Below are positions 1-8,168 of a stretch of 8,532 bases of DNA, one piece after another. Within the stretch, counting starts at the first letter, position 1. Every line of letters begins with the position of its first letter. This DNA is from Nocardia sp. (GTDB lineage Bacteria > Actinomycetota > Actinomycetes > Mycobacteriales > Mycobacteriaceae): NCBI GenBank assembly GCA_013361595.1, contig JABFXT010000591.1, positions 1 to 8,532 on the forward strand. The letters run 5' to 3'. Made by a program: the position numbers and the translations under genes. Under the pieces are notes generated by a model. That model saw only the letters and a program-made list of their open reading frames with translations, made no database searches and was not told the origin of the DNA.

Positions 1-623
1 AGTCGCACAAGCTCCGCTGGCTGTTGCTGGCGGTCGCGCTCGTCCTCGCGGTAGTGGTCGGTCTGGCCGTCGGATACAAGATGATCCGGACCAACTACTA
101 CGTCGGTGCGGACAACGACAGTGTCGTGGTCATGCAGGGCCTGCCCGGATCGATCCTCGGCTACTCCATCCACGAGGTGAATCTCGTCGGCTGCGTCACC
201 ACCAAGGGTGAACTGACTCTCGTCGAGAACGGCGCCGCGATGCCGCAGGGCTGCCGAGTGCTGAAGGTCAGCGATCTGGAACAGACCGGCCGCGACCAGG
301 TCGAACGCGGGCTGCCGCCCGGCACGCTGGACAAGGCCCGCGAGCAGATGGCCGTCCTGGCCGACCGTGAACTGCTCCCGGTGTGCAAGAAGAACGCCTC
401 GGCCGCCCAGCCGGGCGTGGTCACCACCACTCCCGCACCGGCGCCGGCACCCGCTGCGCCGAGCCCCACCGAAGCGGCCCCGCCCGCGGTGGCCCAGCCG
501 TCCGCGCCCGGCACCAACGGTGAGAACCCGGCGCCGCCCGCACCCCCGACCACCACCGTTCCGGCTCCGACGACCACCGCTCAGCCCCAGATCGCGGGGG
601 AGAACTGCCGGGTGACGGACTGA
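1..623 (+). CDS. pstP: PP2C-type Ser/Thr phosphatase PstP, C-terminal part (5' end outside window)
   Basis: The open frame enters from the left edge (first complete codon at 3) and stops with TGA at 621-623, giving 206 visible residues. PstP dephosphorylates PknA, PknB and their substrates; its cytoplasmic PP2C catalytic domain lies upstream and is not seen. Visible here is one membrane helix at about visible residues 6-26 ([20 protein letters not shown]), preceded by a basic K-L-R, then an outer domain starting [10 protein letters not shown]. That domain has four cysteines (in VGC, QGC, PVC and ENC contexts), which could make two disulfides, and a long Pro/Ala/Thr-rich tail with [10 protein letters not shown] and [14 protein letters not shown] runs. 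An ATG at 24 lies inside the membrane helix and is not the true start. The identification rests on the YYVG-type outer domain and on position directly before rodA, as in M. tuberculosis Rv0018c. The stop overlaps the rodA ATG by one base (TGATG), which suggests coupled translation. Confidence 0.88.
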   Translation, partial: SHKLRWLLLAVALVLAVVVGLAVGYKMIRTNYYVGADNDSVVVMQGLPGSILGYSIHEVNLVGCVTTKGELTLVENGAAMPQGCRVLKVSDLEQTGRDQVERGLPPGTLDKAREQMAVLADRELLPVCKKNASAAQPGVVTTTPAPAPAPAAPSPTEAAPPAVAQPSAPGTNGENPAPPAPPTTTVPAPTTTAQPQIAGENCRVTD

Positions 624-2101
624 TGTCCGCACCGGCACCGCCGTCCGCCGGGGCTTTTCCGAGCCCCCCGGGCGGTTTCGCTCCGGCGCCGTCGCCGACG
701 ACCCGGCGCAATACCGAGTTGGTGCTGCTCGGATTCGCGGCACTGATCACCACCGCCGCGCTGGCACTGGTGGAAGCGAGCCAGGAAGAATCGCTGACCT
801 GGGATATCGCGAAGCTCGGACTGGCCTATCTCGGTCTCTTCGCCGTCGCGCACCTCGCGGTGCGCCGCTTCGCGCCCTATACCGATCCCCTGCTGCTGCC
901 CATCGTGGCGCTGCTCAACGGTATCGGCCTGGTGCTGATCCATCGGCTCGACCTGGCCGATCAGCAGACCGCCGCCTACAACTCCTGGGATATCCCCTCC
1001 CCCGACGCGAACAGCCAGATCCTGTGGACCGCGCTGGGGATCATCCTGTTCGTCGTCATCCTGGTGGTGCTGCGCGACTATCGCACGCTGGCGAAATATG
1101 CCTACACCCTCGGTCTCGTCGGGTTGGTCGCCCTCGCGATCCCGGCGATCCTGCCCGGTTCGCTCTCCGAGGTCAACGGCGCCAAGATCTGGATCCGGTT
1201 GCCCGGGCTCAGCCTGCAGCCCGGCGAGTTCGCGAAGATCCTGCTGATCATCTTCTTCGCCTCGGTCCTCGTCTCGAAACGTGAACTCTTCACCGCGGCC
1301 GGCCGGCACTTCCTCGGTATGGAATTCCCGCGCGCCCGCGATATGGGCCCGATCCTGGCCGTGTGGATCGTCTGCATCGGCGTCCTGGTCTTCGAGAAGG
1401 ACCTGGGCACCTCCCTGCTGATCTTCAGCACCGTGCTGGTGATGCTCTACATCGCCACCGAGCGGGTCGGCTGGCTGCTGATCGGCGGTGGGCTGCTCGC
1501 CCTCGGTTTCGTTTTCGCCTACCAGATGTTCGGGCACGTCCGCGTACGAGTGGAGACCTGGCTGCACCCGTTCGACGACTACAACAACACCGGCTATCAG
1601 ATCGTGCAGTCACTGTTCGGCCTGGCGACCGGCGGTCTGGCGGGCACCGGCCTGGGGGCCGGACGGCCGTCGCAGGTGCCGTTCGCCAAAACCGACTTCA
1701 TCGTGACGACCATCGGTGAAGAACTGGGCCTCATCGGGCTGACCGCGATCCTTATTCTGTTCCTGGTCCTGGTCCTGCGGGGCATGCGTACCGCGCTGGC
1801 GATCCGGGACAGTTTCGGCAAGCTGCTCGCCGCCGGACTGTCCTTCACCATCGCCATCCAGGTCTTCGTGGTGGTGGGCGGCGTGACCAAGCTGATTCCG
1901 CTCACCGGTCTCACCACACCTTTCGTCTCCTACGGTGGTTCCTCGCTGCTGGCGAACTATGTGCTGATCGCCCTGCTGATCAAGATCTCCGACGCGGCCC
2001 GCGAGCCCGCGCCGGCGCGGCGCCGGGAACCGGCTCCCGCGCCACTGGCCGAAGCTCAGACAGTGATGGTGTCACGGCGGCAAGGAGGTCTTCCGCGTTG
2101 A
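623..2101 (+). CDS. rodA: SEDS-family peptidoglycan glycosyltransferase RodA (FtsW/RodA/SpoVE)
   Basis: This 492-residue polytopic membrane protein polymerises lipid II into glycan strands during elongation and is expected to work with the class B PBP encoded next. SEDS signatures are visible: QPGEFAKI (199-206), [12 protein letters not shown] (258-269), the [16 protein letters not shown] block (357-372) and [21 protein letters not shown], which starts at 426. D358 of the TDFI block matches the family's conserved aspartate needed for polymerase activity. About a dozen hydrophobic segments run from residue 33 to 455. The first 30 residues are a Pro/Ala-rich cytoplasmic extension, and the tail from about 458 is Pro/Arg-rich, ending with [18 protein letters not shown]. 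tuberculosis RodA is of similar length. ATG at 623 was chosen because it overlaps the pstP stop; no strong ribosome binding site precedes it, so coupling from pstP is likely. It overlaps pbpA by four bases. Position in the pstP-pknB cluster favours RodA over FtsW. Confidence 0.95.
   Translation: MSAPAPPSAGAFPSPPGGFAPAPSPTTRRNTELVLLGFAALITTAALALVEASQEESLTWDIAKLGLAYLGLFAVAHLAVRRFAPYTDPLLLPIVALLNGIGLVLIHRLDLADQQTAAYNSWDIPSPDANSQILWTALGIILFVVILVVLRDYRTLAKYAYTLGLVGLVALAIPAILPGSLSEVNGAKIWIRLPGLSLQPGEFAKILLIIFFASVLVSKRELFTAAGRHFLGMEFPRARDMGPILAVWIVCIGVLVFEKDLGTSLLIFSTVLVMLYIATERVGWLLIGGGLLALGFVFAYQMFGHVRVRVETWLHPFDDYNNTGYQIVQSLFGLATGGLAGTGLGAGRPSQVPFAKTDFIVTTIGEELGLIGLTAILILFLVLVLRGMRTALAIRDSFGKLLAAGLSFTIAIQVFVVVGGVTKLIPLTGLTTPFVSYGGSSLLANYVLIALLIKISDAAREPAPARRREPAPAPLAEAQTVMVSRRQGGLPR
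2082..2088 (+). promoter_or_regulatory. Ribosome binding site of pbpA
   Basis: AAGGAGG lies nine bases before the TTG at 2098 and inside the last codons of rodA. It is a near-perfect Shine-Dalgarno sequence and is the reason for accepting the rare TTG start of pbpA, which overlaps the rodA stop as TTGA. Confidence 0.85.
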
Positions 2102-3564
2102 ACACACCATTACGCCGGGTGGCCATGGCGGTGATGGCGATGATCGTCGCGCTCCTGCTCAACGCTACCTATGTGCAGGTCATCAAGGCCGACGACTACC
2201 GGGCGGACCCACGCAACTCACGGGTGCTGCTCGACGAGTACTCCCGGCAGCGCGGCCAGATCTCGGCCGGCGGTACCGTGCTGGCCAGTTCGGTATCCAC
2301 CGACGACCGCTACAAGTACCTGCGCGTCTACCCCACCGATCCGCAGGCCTACGCCCCGGTGACCGGGTTCTACTCCATGCAGTACGGCAGCACCGGACTG
2401 GAACGGGCCGAGGACCCGGTGCTCAACGGCTCGGACGGACAGTTGTTCGGTAGCCGCCTGATCGATCTGATCTCCGGTCGCGATCCCCGCGGCGGCAATG
2501 TCGTCACCACGATCGACCCGGCGATGCAGCAGGTCGCCTACAACGAACTCACCAGCAAGGGCTACACCGGCTCGGTGGTGGCGATCGAACCCAGCACCGG
2601 CAAGATCCTGACCATGGTGTCCACCCCCAGCTACGACCCGAACCTGCTGTCCGGGCACGACGGCGCCCAGGGCACCCAGGCCTGGGAGGATCTGAGCGCG
2701 GACGAGAACCAACCCATGATCAACCGGGCGATCTCGCAGACCTATCCGCCCGGGTCCACCTTCAAGGTGGTCGTCACCGCGGCCGCGTTGTCGAACGGGA
2801 AAGCGAATCCGCAGTCCCAGTTCACCGCGGCGCCCAACATCACCCTGCCGGGCACCAGCACCACCCTGGAGAACTACAACGGCTCCACCTGCGGCTCCGG
2901 CGCCACCGCCAGCCTCTACGAGGCGTTCCGGCGTTCGTGCAACACCGCGTTCGTGGAGCTCGGGGTCGATGTGGGAGCGGCGGCGCTGGAAGACGAGGCC
3001 GCCGCGTTCGGAATCGGACCGCACCGCGGGATCCCGATGCCGGTCGCCGAGAGCACCGTGGGCAATATCCCGGACAACGCCGCGCTCGCGCAGAGCAGCA
3101 TCGGTCAACGTGATGTCGCGCTCACCCCGCTCGACAATGCCGTTATCGCCGCTACCGTGGCCAACGGCGGTGTCCGGATGGAGCCCTACCTCGTAGACCA
3201 GTTGCAGAACCCGGACCTGAGCGAACTGTCCACCACCGAGCCGGTCTCGGTCGGTCAGGCGGTGAGCGCCGAGGTAGCGTCTACCCTGACCGACCTGATG
3301 GTCGCCTCGGAGGAGAACACCGCGGGCAGCGGCGGAACGTCATATCGGATCGCGTCGAAGACCGGAACGGCCGAACACGGCGCCGATCCACGGAATACAC
3401 CACCGCATGCCTGGTATATAGCCTTCGCCCCAGCCGAGAACCCGAAGATCGCCATCGCGGTCATCGTGGAGAACGGCGGTGATCGGGCGCTGGCGGCAAC
3501 AGGTGGGTCGGTCGCCGCGCCGGTCGCCCGGGCGGTGCTGGACGCAGGTCTGCGAGGTCGCTGA
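2098..3564 (+). CDS. pbpA: Class B penicillin-binding protein (D,D-transpeptidase) PbpA
   Basis: This 488-residue membrane-anchored transpeptidase cross-links peptidoglycan outside the membrane and is the expected partner of RodA. One N-terminal signal-anchor helix covers about residues 7-25 ([19 protein letters not shown]). The three active-site motifs are intact: STFK with catalytic S220 and K223, SCN at 280-282, and KTG at 421-423. These fall within a few residues of their places in M. tuberculosis PbpA (about 490 residues), so the protein is complete. The region between the anchor and about residue 130 is the non-catalytic dimerisation-type domain. The start is TTG at 2098, supported by AAGGAGG at the right distance and the four-base overlap with rodA; its first residues (MNTPLRR) resemble the family N-terminus. 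T434, thirteen residues after K421 in the [10 protein letters not shown] stretch, lies where I recall a PknB phosphorylation site (about Thr437) in the M. tuberculosis protein; that match is from memory. No internal defect is visible. Confidence 0.95.
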   Translation: MNTPLRRVAMAVMAMIVALLLNATYVQVIKADDYRADPRNSRVLLDEYSRQRGQISAGGTVLASSVSTDDRYKYLRVYPTDPQAYAPVTGFYSMQYGSTGLERAEDPVLNGSDGQLFGSRLIDLISGRDPRGGNVVTTIDPAMQQVAYNELTSKGYTGSVVAIEPSTGKILTMVSTPSYDPNLLSGHDGAQGTQAWEDLSADENQPMINRAISQTYPPGSTFKVVVTAAALSNGKANPQSQFTAAPNITLPGTSTTLENYNGSTCGSGATASLYEAFRRSCNTAFVELGVDVGAAALEDEAAAFGIGPHRGIPMPVAESTVGNIPDNAALAQSSIGQRDVALTPLDNAVIAATVANGGVRMEPYLVDQLQNPDLSELSTTEPVSVGQAVSAEVASTLTDLMVASEENTAGSGGTSYRIASKTGTAEHGADPRNTPPHAWYIAFAPAENPKIAIAVIVENGGDRALAATGGSVAAPVARAVLDAGLRGR

Positions 3565-3601
3565 ACGAGATGGATGTGCGAGTGAATCTGCGGGGAACCC
3601 G

Positions 3602-5092
3602 ATGCTGACAAACGGCGCGATGATCGCGGACCGCTACCGGCTGCAGCGACTTATCGCCACCGGTGGGATGGGCCAGGTCTGGGAAGCCCTGGACACCCGG
3701 CTGGATCGCCGGGTCGCGGTCAAGGTCCTCAAGTCCGAGTTCTCGGCGGATCCGACCTTCCGGCACCGGTTCCGCACCGAGGCCAAGACCACCGCGATCC
3801 TGAACCATTCCGGTATCGCGGGTATCTACGACTACGGCGAAACCTACGATCCCCAGGGCGGCGAGACGGCCTACCTGGTGATGGAGCTGGTCCAGGGGGA
3901 ACCGCTCAACACCGTGCTGAACCGGCTCGGCCGCCTGTCGGTGGCCCAGGGCCTGGACATGCTGGAGCAGACCGGCCGCGCACTACAGGTGGCGCATCTG
4001 GCCGGTGTGGTGCACCGCGATGTGAAACCGGGAAATATCCTGGTCACCCCCACCGGACAGGTGAAGATCACCGATTTCGGTATCGCCAAGGCGGTGGACG
4101 CCTCGCCGGTCACCAAGACCGGCATGGTGATGGGAACGGCGCAGTACATCGCACCCGAGCAGGCGGTCGGTGAGGACGCCACCGCGGCCAGCGATGTGTA
4201 TTCCCTCGGTGTCGTCGGCTACGAGGCGCTGGCGGGCCAGCGGCCGTTCACCGGTGACGGCGCGCTGACCGTCGCGATGAAGCATGTCCGCGACGTGCCC
4301 CCGCCGATGCCCACCGATCTGCCGCCCAATGTGCGGGAACTGATCGAGATAACGCTGGCCAAGGATCCGTCCCAGCGGTATGCCGACGGCGGCGAATTCG
4401 CCGACGCGGTGGCCGCGGTGCGCTCCGGCCGCCGGCCGCCCCCGCCCCGCAATCTCGCCGCGGCCGGGCCCACCAGTGTGATCGCGGCGCCGCTCCCGGG
4501 CTACGACGAGTCCGCGACGGTGCAGTACAACACGCCACCTGCCGCGATGGCCGGACCGGCCACCTCGATGGACCGGGGCATGAACGATCCCGGTGACGAC
4601 GGGTACCGCGACGGCGCGGGTGGGGTCCTCAACAAGAACCAGAAGTGGATGATCGCGCTGGGCATCGGCGCGCTGCTGCTCGGTGGTGCCGTGCTGTGGC
4701 TGTTGTTCGGTGGTGACACCAACCCGGACGGATCGGTGCCGGCCGGCACCTCGTCCACGGCCCCCACCACCCGCCAGCTACCGCCGCCGGTCACCACCAC
4801 CTACGAGGTGACCGAACCCCCGGTCTGGACGCCGACCCCGGAGAACACCACCACTCCGCCGCCGGTCACCACGACCACGCCGCCGCCGTCGACCACTACG
4901 ACCACGCAGCCGCCGAGCACGACATCGGCCGCTCCGAGCACTACCGAGACGACGGCGAGCGAAGAGACCACCGACGAGGAAGAGGAGACCACCACGCGTC
5001 GCCGCCCGCCGGTCCCGACGATCGACATCCCCTTCCCGGGGGACCACATCAGCAACGGTGCGCCGGCCCATAATCCGCAAGGACAACCATGA
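3602..5092 (+). CDS. pknA: Transmembrane Ser/Thr protein kinase PknA
   Basis: This 496-residue kinase phosphorylates division and wall-synthesis proteins (in mycobacteria Wag31, FtsZ-related proteins and PknB itself). The Hanks-type kinase domain covers about residues 10-275: glycine loop [12 protein letters not shown]-binding K41 (VAVKVLK), HRD with catalytic D140, DFG with D158, and an activation loop carrying T171 and T173 ([10 protein letters not shown]), which match the two activating threonines of M. tuberculosis PknA. One membrane helix lies at 349-371 ([23 protein letters not shown]). The outer tail (372-496) is low-complexity Thr/Pro-rich sequence with an acidic patch ([12 protein letters not shown]) and no sensor domain. 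ATG 3602 was chosen because it places the kinase domain six or seven residues from the N-terminus; GGGGA at 3592-3596 is a weak ribosome binding site. ATG 3620 is an alternative. A longer in-frame version from ATG 3479 would run deep into pbpA and is unlikely. The stop overlaps pknB as ATGA. Confidence 0.94.
   Translation: MLTNGAMIADRYRLQRLIATGGMGQVWEALDTRLDRRVAVKVLKSEFSADPTFRHRFRTEAKTTAILNHSGIAGIYDYGETYDPQGGETAYLVMELVQGEPLNTVLNRLGRLSVAQGLDMLEQTGRALQVAHLAGVVHRDVKPGNILVTPTGQVKITDFGIAKAVDASPVTKTGMVMGTAQYIAPEQAVGEDATAASDVYSLGVVGYEALAGQRPFTGDGALTVAMKHVRDVPPPMPTDLPPNVRELIEITLAKDPSQRYADGGEFADAVAAVRSGRRPPPPRNLAAAGPTSVIAAPLPGYDESATVQYNTPPAAMAGPATSMDRGMNDPGDDGYRDGAGGVLNKNQKWMIALGIGALLLGGAVLWLLFGGDTNPDGSVPAGTSSTAPTTRQLPPPVTTTYEVTEPPVWTPTPENTTTPPPVTTTTPPPSTTTTTQPPSTTSAAPSTTETTASEETTDEEEETTTRRRPPVPTIDIPFPGDHISNGAPAHNPQGQP
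5079..5083 (+). promoter_or_regulatory. Ribosome binding site of pknB
   Basis: AAGGA lies five bases before the pknB ATG at 5089, within the last codons of pknA. Together with the ATGA overlap it fixes the pknB start. Confidence 0.7.
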
Positions 5093-6999
5093 CGACCCCG
5101 AAGAATCTCTCCTCTCGCTACGAGCTGGGCGAGATCATCGGGTTCGGCGGTATGTCCGAAGTCCACAAAGCCCGCGATCTGCGGCTCAACCGCGACGTCG
5201 CGATCAAGGTGCTGCGCGCCGACCTGGCCCGGGATCCGACGTTCTATCTGCGCTTCAAGCGTGAGGCGCAGAATGCCGCGGCATTGAACCATCCGGCGAT
5301 CGTCGCGGTATACGACACGGGTGAGGCCGAGATCGACGGCGGCCCACTGCCGTTCATTGTGATGGAGTACGTGGACGGCGATACGTTGCGCGATATCGTG
5401 CGCAACGAAGGCCCGATCGCGCCCCGGCGCGCGATGGAGGTCGTCGCCGATGTGTGCGCCGCGCTCGATTTCAGCCACAAGGCCGGGATCGTGCACCGCG
5501 ATATGAAGCCCGCCAACATCATGATCAACCGTGCGGGCGCGGTGAAGGTGATGGATTTCGGTATCGCACGCGCGATCGCCGATGCCGCAAACCCGATGAC
5601 CGCCACCGCGGCCGTGATCGGCACGGCGCAGTACCTGTCACCGGAGCAGGCGCGCGGCGAGACCGTCGATGCCCGATCGGATGTGTACTCGGTCGGCTGT
5701 GTGCTGTTCGAAATCCTCACCGGGCAGCCCCCTTTCACGGGTGACTCGCCCGTGGCGGTCGCCTATCAGCACGTCCGGGAGGATCCTCGCCTGCCCTCGC
5801 TCGTCTACGAGGGTGTGCCGCGGGAGCTGGATTCGGTCGTGCTCGAGGCCATGGCCAAGAATCCGGCGAACCGCTACCAGAGCGCCGCGGAGATGCGGGC
5901 GGATCTGATCCGGGTACTGGGTGGCCAGAAACCCGGCGCGCCCATGGTGATGACCGACGAGGACCGCACCACCATGCTCGGTCCCGCGGACGGCGCCGGT
6001 CGCGGCTATCGCCGGGGCGACGATAGCGACGGTTACGACGACTACGGAGACGGTTCCGGGGGGCAGTCCCGCCGGAATGCCTATATCGCGGCCGGTGTGG
6101 TCGCCGCGTTGGTGGCGGCGTTCGGGCTTTTCTGGATGTTGATCGGCCCCGGTAGCCGACCCGACCAGGTGGCCGTCCCGGATCTGTCGAACACCACCGC
6201 GAGCGAGGCCGAGCAGAAACTGGATTCGCTCGGTTTCGATGTCGCGATCCAGGAGAAGCCCGACGGCAAGATCAGTGCCGGCAATGTGATCACTACCCAG
6301 CCGTTGGGCGGCTCACGGGCGGACGAGGGCAGCACCATCACCGTGCACGTGTCCACCGGACCGCAGCAGGTGCCGGTTCCCAAGCTCACCGGCTTCTCGC
6401 AGCAGGATGCCGAACAGGAACTCAACAACGTCGGTCTGCAGGCCAACCCCGAGGTCAAGCGAGAACCGTCCAGTGCACAGGACAAGGACAAGGTGATCGG
6501 CCAGGATCCCTCACCCGGGATCGAGATGGACGCGGGCAGTCAGATCACCCTGACCATCGGTACCGGTCCCAAGCAGATCCGGGTTTCGGATGTGGTCGGT
6601 CAGCTGATCGACGTGGCGCAGCCGAACCTGGAGGGTGCCGGATTCAAGATCGTGGTCGAGCAGGTCCAGTCCGCCCGGCCGCGTGGCGAGGTGCTGTCCA
6701 CCAGCCCGTCGGGTGGTTCGACCGCTGACGAGGGTTCCACCGTGACGGTCCAGGTGGCACAGAGCGATCGCATCTCGATGCCGAACCTGGTCGGTCTGAC
6801 GGCTGCCGAGGTGGTGGACAAACTGCGCGAAAGCGGCTGGCAGGGCAGTGTGAACCAGGTTCGGCAGATCACCCAGATCACGCTGAACTCGGACCAGGCG
6901 GGCAAGGTACTCAGCCAGCAGCCTTCCGCCGGGACCACGGTGCCGTCGTCGACGACGGTGACGGTGAACACCGGCGTACTTCCGCTGGGACCACCCTGA
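5089..6999 (+). CDS. pknB: PASTA-domain transmembrane Ser/Thr protein kinase PknB
   Basis: This 636-residue sensor kinase (626 in M. tuberculosis) controls wall synthesis and division; its PASTA domains are known to bind muropeptides or lipid II. The kinase domain spans residues 11-275: FGGMSEVH glycine loop, K40 (VAIKV), HRD with D138, DFG with D156, and activation-loop T171 and T173 ([12 protein letters not shown]), at the same numbers as the M. tuberculosis enzyme. The juxtamembrane segment keeps a TT pair at 294-295 (EDRTTML), where M. tuberculosis PknB has autophosphorylation sites, followed by a Gly/Asp/Tyr-rich stretch (304-326). One membrane helix is at about 331-353. Outside are four PASTA repeats, roughly 360-422, 428-491, 497-556 and 562-626, each with a PxL/V-type start, a central amphipathic helix and a closing TVxV-type strand. 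The ATG overlaps the pknA stop. It is the last gene of the operon and is followed at once by hairpins. Confidence 0.97.
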   Translation: MTTPKNLSSRYELGEIIGFGGMSEVHKARDLRLNRDVAIKVLRADLARDPTFYLRFKREAQNAAALNHPAIVAVYDTGEAEIDGGPLPFIVMEYVDGDTLRDIVRNEGPIAPRRAMEVVADVCAALDFSHKAGIVHRDMKPANIMINRAGAVKVMDFGIARAIADAANPMTATAAVIGTAQYLSPEQARGETVDARSDVYSVGCVLFEILTGQPPFTGDSPVAVAYQHVREDPRLPSLVYEGVPRELDSVVLEAMAKNPANRYQSAAEMRADLIRVLGGQKPGAPMVMTDEDRTTMLGPADGAGRGYRRGDDSDGYDDYGDGSGGQSRRNAYIAAGVVAALVAAFGLFWMLIGPGSRPDQVAVPDLSNTTASEAEQKLDSLGFDVAIQEKPDGKISAGNVITTQPLGGSRADEGSTITVHVSTGPQQVPVPKLTGFSQQDAEQELNNVGLQANPEVKREPSSAQDKDKVIGQDPSPGIEMDAGSQITLTIGTGPKQIRVSDVVGQLIDVAQPNLEGAGFKIVVEQVQSARPRGEVLSTSPSGGSTADEGSTVTVQVAQSDRISMPNLVGLTAAEVVDKLRESGWQGSVNQVRQITQITLNSDQAGKVLSQQPSAGTTVPSSTTVTVNTGVLPLGPP

Positions 7000-7004
7000 T
7001 CCAC

Positions 7005-7024
7005 CGCCGGGGTGCGCCCCGGCG
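7005..7024 (+). terminator. Small GC hairpin just after pknB
   Basis: CGCCGGGG and CCCCGGCG form a perfect 8-bp stem around a TGCG loop, starting six bases after the pknB stop. There is no T tract. It is the first of two tandem hairpins and may help stop transcription or protect the mRNA 3' end. Confidence 0.5.
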
Positions 7025-7038
7025 AGCCGGACAACCGG

Positions 7039-7069
7039 AACCGGGCGGCCGTGAATCGGCCGCCCGGTT
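7039..7069 (+). terminator. Strong hairpin between convergent pknB and the amidotransferase gene
   Basis: AACCGGGCGGCCG pairs perfectly over 13 bp with CGGCCGCCCGGTT around the five-base loop TGAAT. On the + strand it is followed by TTTCG-like sequence with only a short T run, as is common for GC-rich actinobacterial terminators. It ends ten bases before the amidotransferase stop codon, so it could terminate both convergent transcripts; the stem is equally stable on the - strand. Confidence 0.75.
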
Positions 7070-7078
7070 TCGCGTTCG

Positions 7079-7720
7079 TCAGACGGCCAGCGAAGCCACC
7101 TCGGACTCCAGCAGCCGCACGAGCCCTTCCTCGGGCCGCGCGCCGCAGACCTCCAGCCAGTTGGCCAGCATCCGGTGACCACCCTGGGTGAGTACCGATT
7201 CCGGATGGAACTGCACACCGTGGATCGGCAGCTCGCGGTGGCGCAGCGCCATCACGATCCCGGTCTCGGTGCGGCCGATGACATCGAATTCGGGCGGCAG
7301 CGTCTTCTCCACGACGGTCAGCGAGTGGTAGCGGGTCGCGGTGAACGGATCGGGTAGCCCGGCCAGAACCCCGGTTCCGATATGGAACACCGAACTGGTC
7401 TTACCGTGCAGCAGCTCCGGGGCCCGGGTCACGGTGGCGCCGAATGCCGCGCCGATGGCCTGGTGTCCGAGACATACGCCCAGCAGCGGGGTGCCGTGGT
7501 CGGCGCAGGCACGTACCAGGTCGATGCTGGCGCCGGCGCGTTCCGGGGTGCCGGGGCCGGGGCTGATCAGGATTCCGTCGAAATCGCCGGCCACGGCACC
7601 CGGATCGGCCAGCTCGGGGTCGTCGTTGCGCCAGACCACTGCCTCGACGCCCAGCTGGCCCAGGTACTGCACCAGGTTGAACACGAAGCTGTCGTAGTTG
7701 TCGACGACCAGTACACGCAT
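7079..7720 (-). CDS. trpG: Class I glutamine amidotransferase subunit (anthranilate / aminodeoxychorismate synthase component II)
   Basis: This 213-residue subunit hydrolyses glutamine and passes ammonia to a chorismate-using partner (TrpE for tryptophan, PabB for folate). In many bacteria a single TrpG/PabA serves both, and the sequence does not decide between them; no trpE or pabB lies nearby. Visible motifs are the N-terminal [15 protein letters not shown] (7-20), the oxyanion region ISPGPGTPE (52-60), the nucleophile C83 in [10 protein letters not shown], the family-typical HGKTS (105-109), and the catalytic pair H172 and E174 in GVQFHPESV. Length is normal and the triad is complete. ATG at 7720 gives [12 protein letters not shown]; a TTG two codons upstream (7726) is possible but less likely. 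No Shine-Dalgarno sequence precedes the ATG, and a TAATCT hexamer lies six bases upstream, so the mRNA may be leaderless. It is convergent with pknB and divergent from crgA. M. tuberculosis Rv0013 has the same relative position. Confidence 0.93.
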   Translation of the reverse strand: MRVLVVDNYDSFVFNLVQYLGQLGVEAVVWRNDDPELADPGAVAGDFDGILISPGPGTPERAGASIDLVRACADHGTPLLGVCLGHQAIGAAFGATVTRAPELLHGKTSSVFHIGTGVLAGLPDPFTATRYHSLTVVEKTLPPEFDVIGRTETGIVMALRHRELPIHGVQFHPESVLTQGGHRMLANWLEVCGARPEEGLVRLLESEVASLAV

Positions 7721-7726
7721 GCACAA

Positions 7727-7732
7727 AGATTA
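7727..7732 (-). promoter_or_regulatory. Candidate -10 element of the amidotransferase gene
   Basis: On the - strand TAATCT fits the actinobacterial TAnnnT pattern. Six bases separate it from the A of the ATG at 7720, so a typical start site would fall on or next to the start codon. No convincing -35 hexamer is visible. This is pattern matching only. Confidence 0.45.
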
Positions 7733-7733
7733 C

Positions 7734-7753
7734 GTGTTCGCCCGCCGGAACAC
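7734..7753. promoter_or_regulatory. Inverted repeat GTGTTC-N8-GAACAC in the divergent promoter region
   Basis: Perfect 6-bp arms are separated by eight bases. The dyad lies just upstream of the candidate -10 of the amidotransferase gene, in its -35/spacer zone, as an operator would. The half-site orientation (GTTC outside, GAAC inside) is opposite to the mycobacterial LexA box, so it is not an SOS site. The regulator is unknown. Confidence 0.35.
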
Positions 7754-7844
7754 CCGGCCCGGCCCGCGATGGCGGTACGCGCGCCCCGACCTGCCCGGGA
7801 CGTGCGGTTCGGCCGCTGGGCATCACACCGATTACCTGGTGGGA

Positions 7845-7850
7845 TAGCCT
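7845..7850 (+). promoter_or_regulatory. Weak candidate -10 element of crgA
   Basis: TAGCCT fits TAnnnT and would put transcription start near 7857, about 30 bases before the crgA ATG. No recognisable -35 element is seen at the expected distance. A loose CACC-N8-GGTG dyad lies immediately upstream. Confidence 0.25.
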
Positions 7851-7876
7851 TGGGGCACGACCTGCACGCTGAACAC

Positions 7877-7881
7877 GAGGA
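7877..7881 (+). promoter_or_regulatory. Ribosome binding site of crgA
   Basis: GAGGA lies four bases before the ATG at 7886, slightly close but usable. It supports this start over the much longer open frame that reads upstream antisense to the amidotransferase gene. Confidence 0.6.
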
Positions 7882-7885
7882 CATC

Positions 7886-8152
7886 ATGCCCAAGTCGAAG
7901 GTCCGGAAGAAGACCGACTACACGATCAACCCCGCCAGCCGTACGCCGGTGAAGGTGAAGGCTGTCGGTCCATCGCCCATCTGGTACGTCACCATCATGC
8001 TCGGCTTCATGCTCGCGGGGCTGGTCTGGCTGCTGGTCTACTACCTCGCGGCCGATCAGATCAGCTGGATGAGCAACCTCAATGCCTGGAACTTCCTGAT
8101 CGGATTCGGGCTGATGGTGGTCGGATTGATCATGACCATGCGGTGGCGCTAG
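7886..8152 (+). CDS. crgA: Cell division protein CrgA
   Basis: This 88-residue protein of two membrane helices belongs to the actinobacterial CrgA family (93 residues in M. tuberculosis Rv0011c). CrgA acts at the septum: in Streptomyces it restrains FtsZ-ring formation, and in mycobacteria it binds FtsZ, FtsQ, FtsI and PbpA-type proteins and helps recruit septal wall synthesis. The N-terminus MPKSKVRKK is the family hallmark. A basic cytoplasmic region runs to about residue 30, including SRTPVKVK, followed by helices at about 31-53 and 66-84 and the conserved ending MTMRWR. The short loop between helices (about 54-65) is smaller than in M. tuberculosis, which accounts for much of the length difference. 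The open frame extends upstream to 7382, but that part is antisense to the amidotransferase gene and is not coding. It lies downstream of the pstP-pknB operon as in related genomes, with its own likely promoter in the 165-base divergent region. Confidence 0.95.
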   Translation: MPKSKVRKKTDYTINPASRTPVKVKAVGPSPIWYVTIMLGFMLAGLVWLLVYYLAADQISWMSNLNAWNFLIGFGLMVVGLIMTMRWR

Positions 8153-8168
8153 CGGCATTGCGCCCGGG

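Noticed and set aside
581..1567. Long open frame on the - strand (328 codons) opposite rodA
   Set aside because: It is a GC-rich shadow: the + strand encodes RodA with clear SEDS motifs, and the antisense product is Gln/Asp/Glu/Gly/Arg-biased low-complexity sequence with no recognisable domain.
2218..3108. Long open frame on the - strand (296 codons) opposite pbpA
   Set aside because: The + strand has all transpeptidase motifs; the antisense product is biased Gly/Arg/Val/His sequence, typical of third-position GC bias.
3479..3601. N-terminal extension of PknA from ATG 3479
   Set aside because: It lies in the 3' end of pbpA in another frame, and the family kinase domain begins within about 10 residues of the N-terminus; ATG 3602 fits.
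4801..5496. Open frame on the - strand (231 codons) across the pknA-pknB junction
   Set aside because: It is antisense to the PknA tail and PknB kinase domain, with long Val/Gly/Ser runs mirroring the Thr/Pro codons.
7734..7753. LexA/SOS box reading of GTGTTC-N8-GAACAC
   Set aside because: The actinobacterial SOS box has GAAC outside and GTTC inside with four bases between; here the order and spacing differ.
7382..7885. In-frame upstream extension of crgA
   Set aside because: It is antisense to the amidotransferase gene, has no family similarity, and CrgA proteins start with MPKSKVRKK, which is at 7886.
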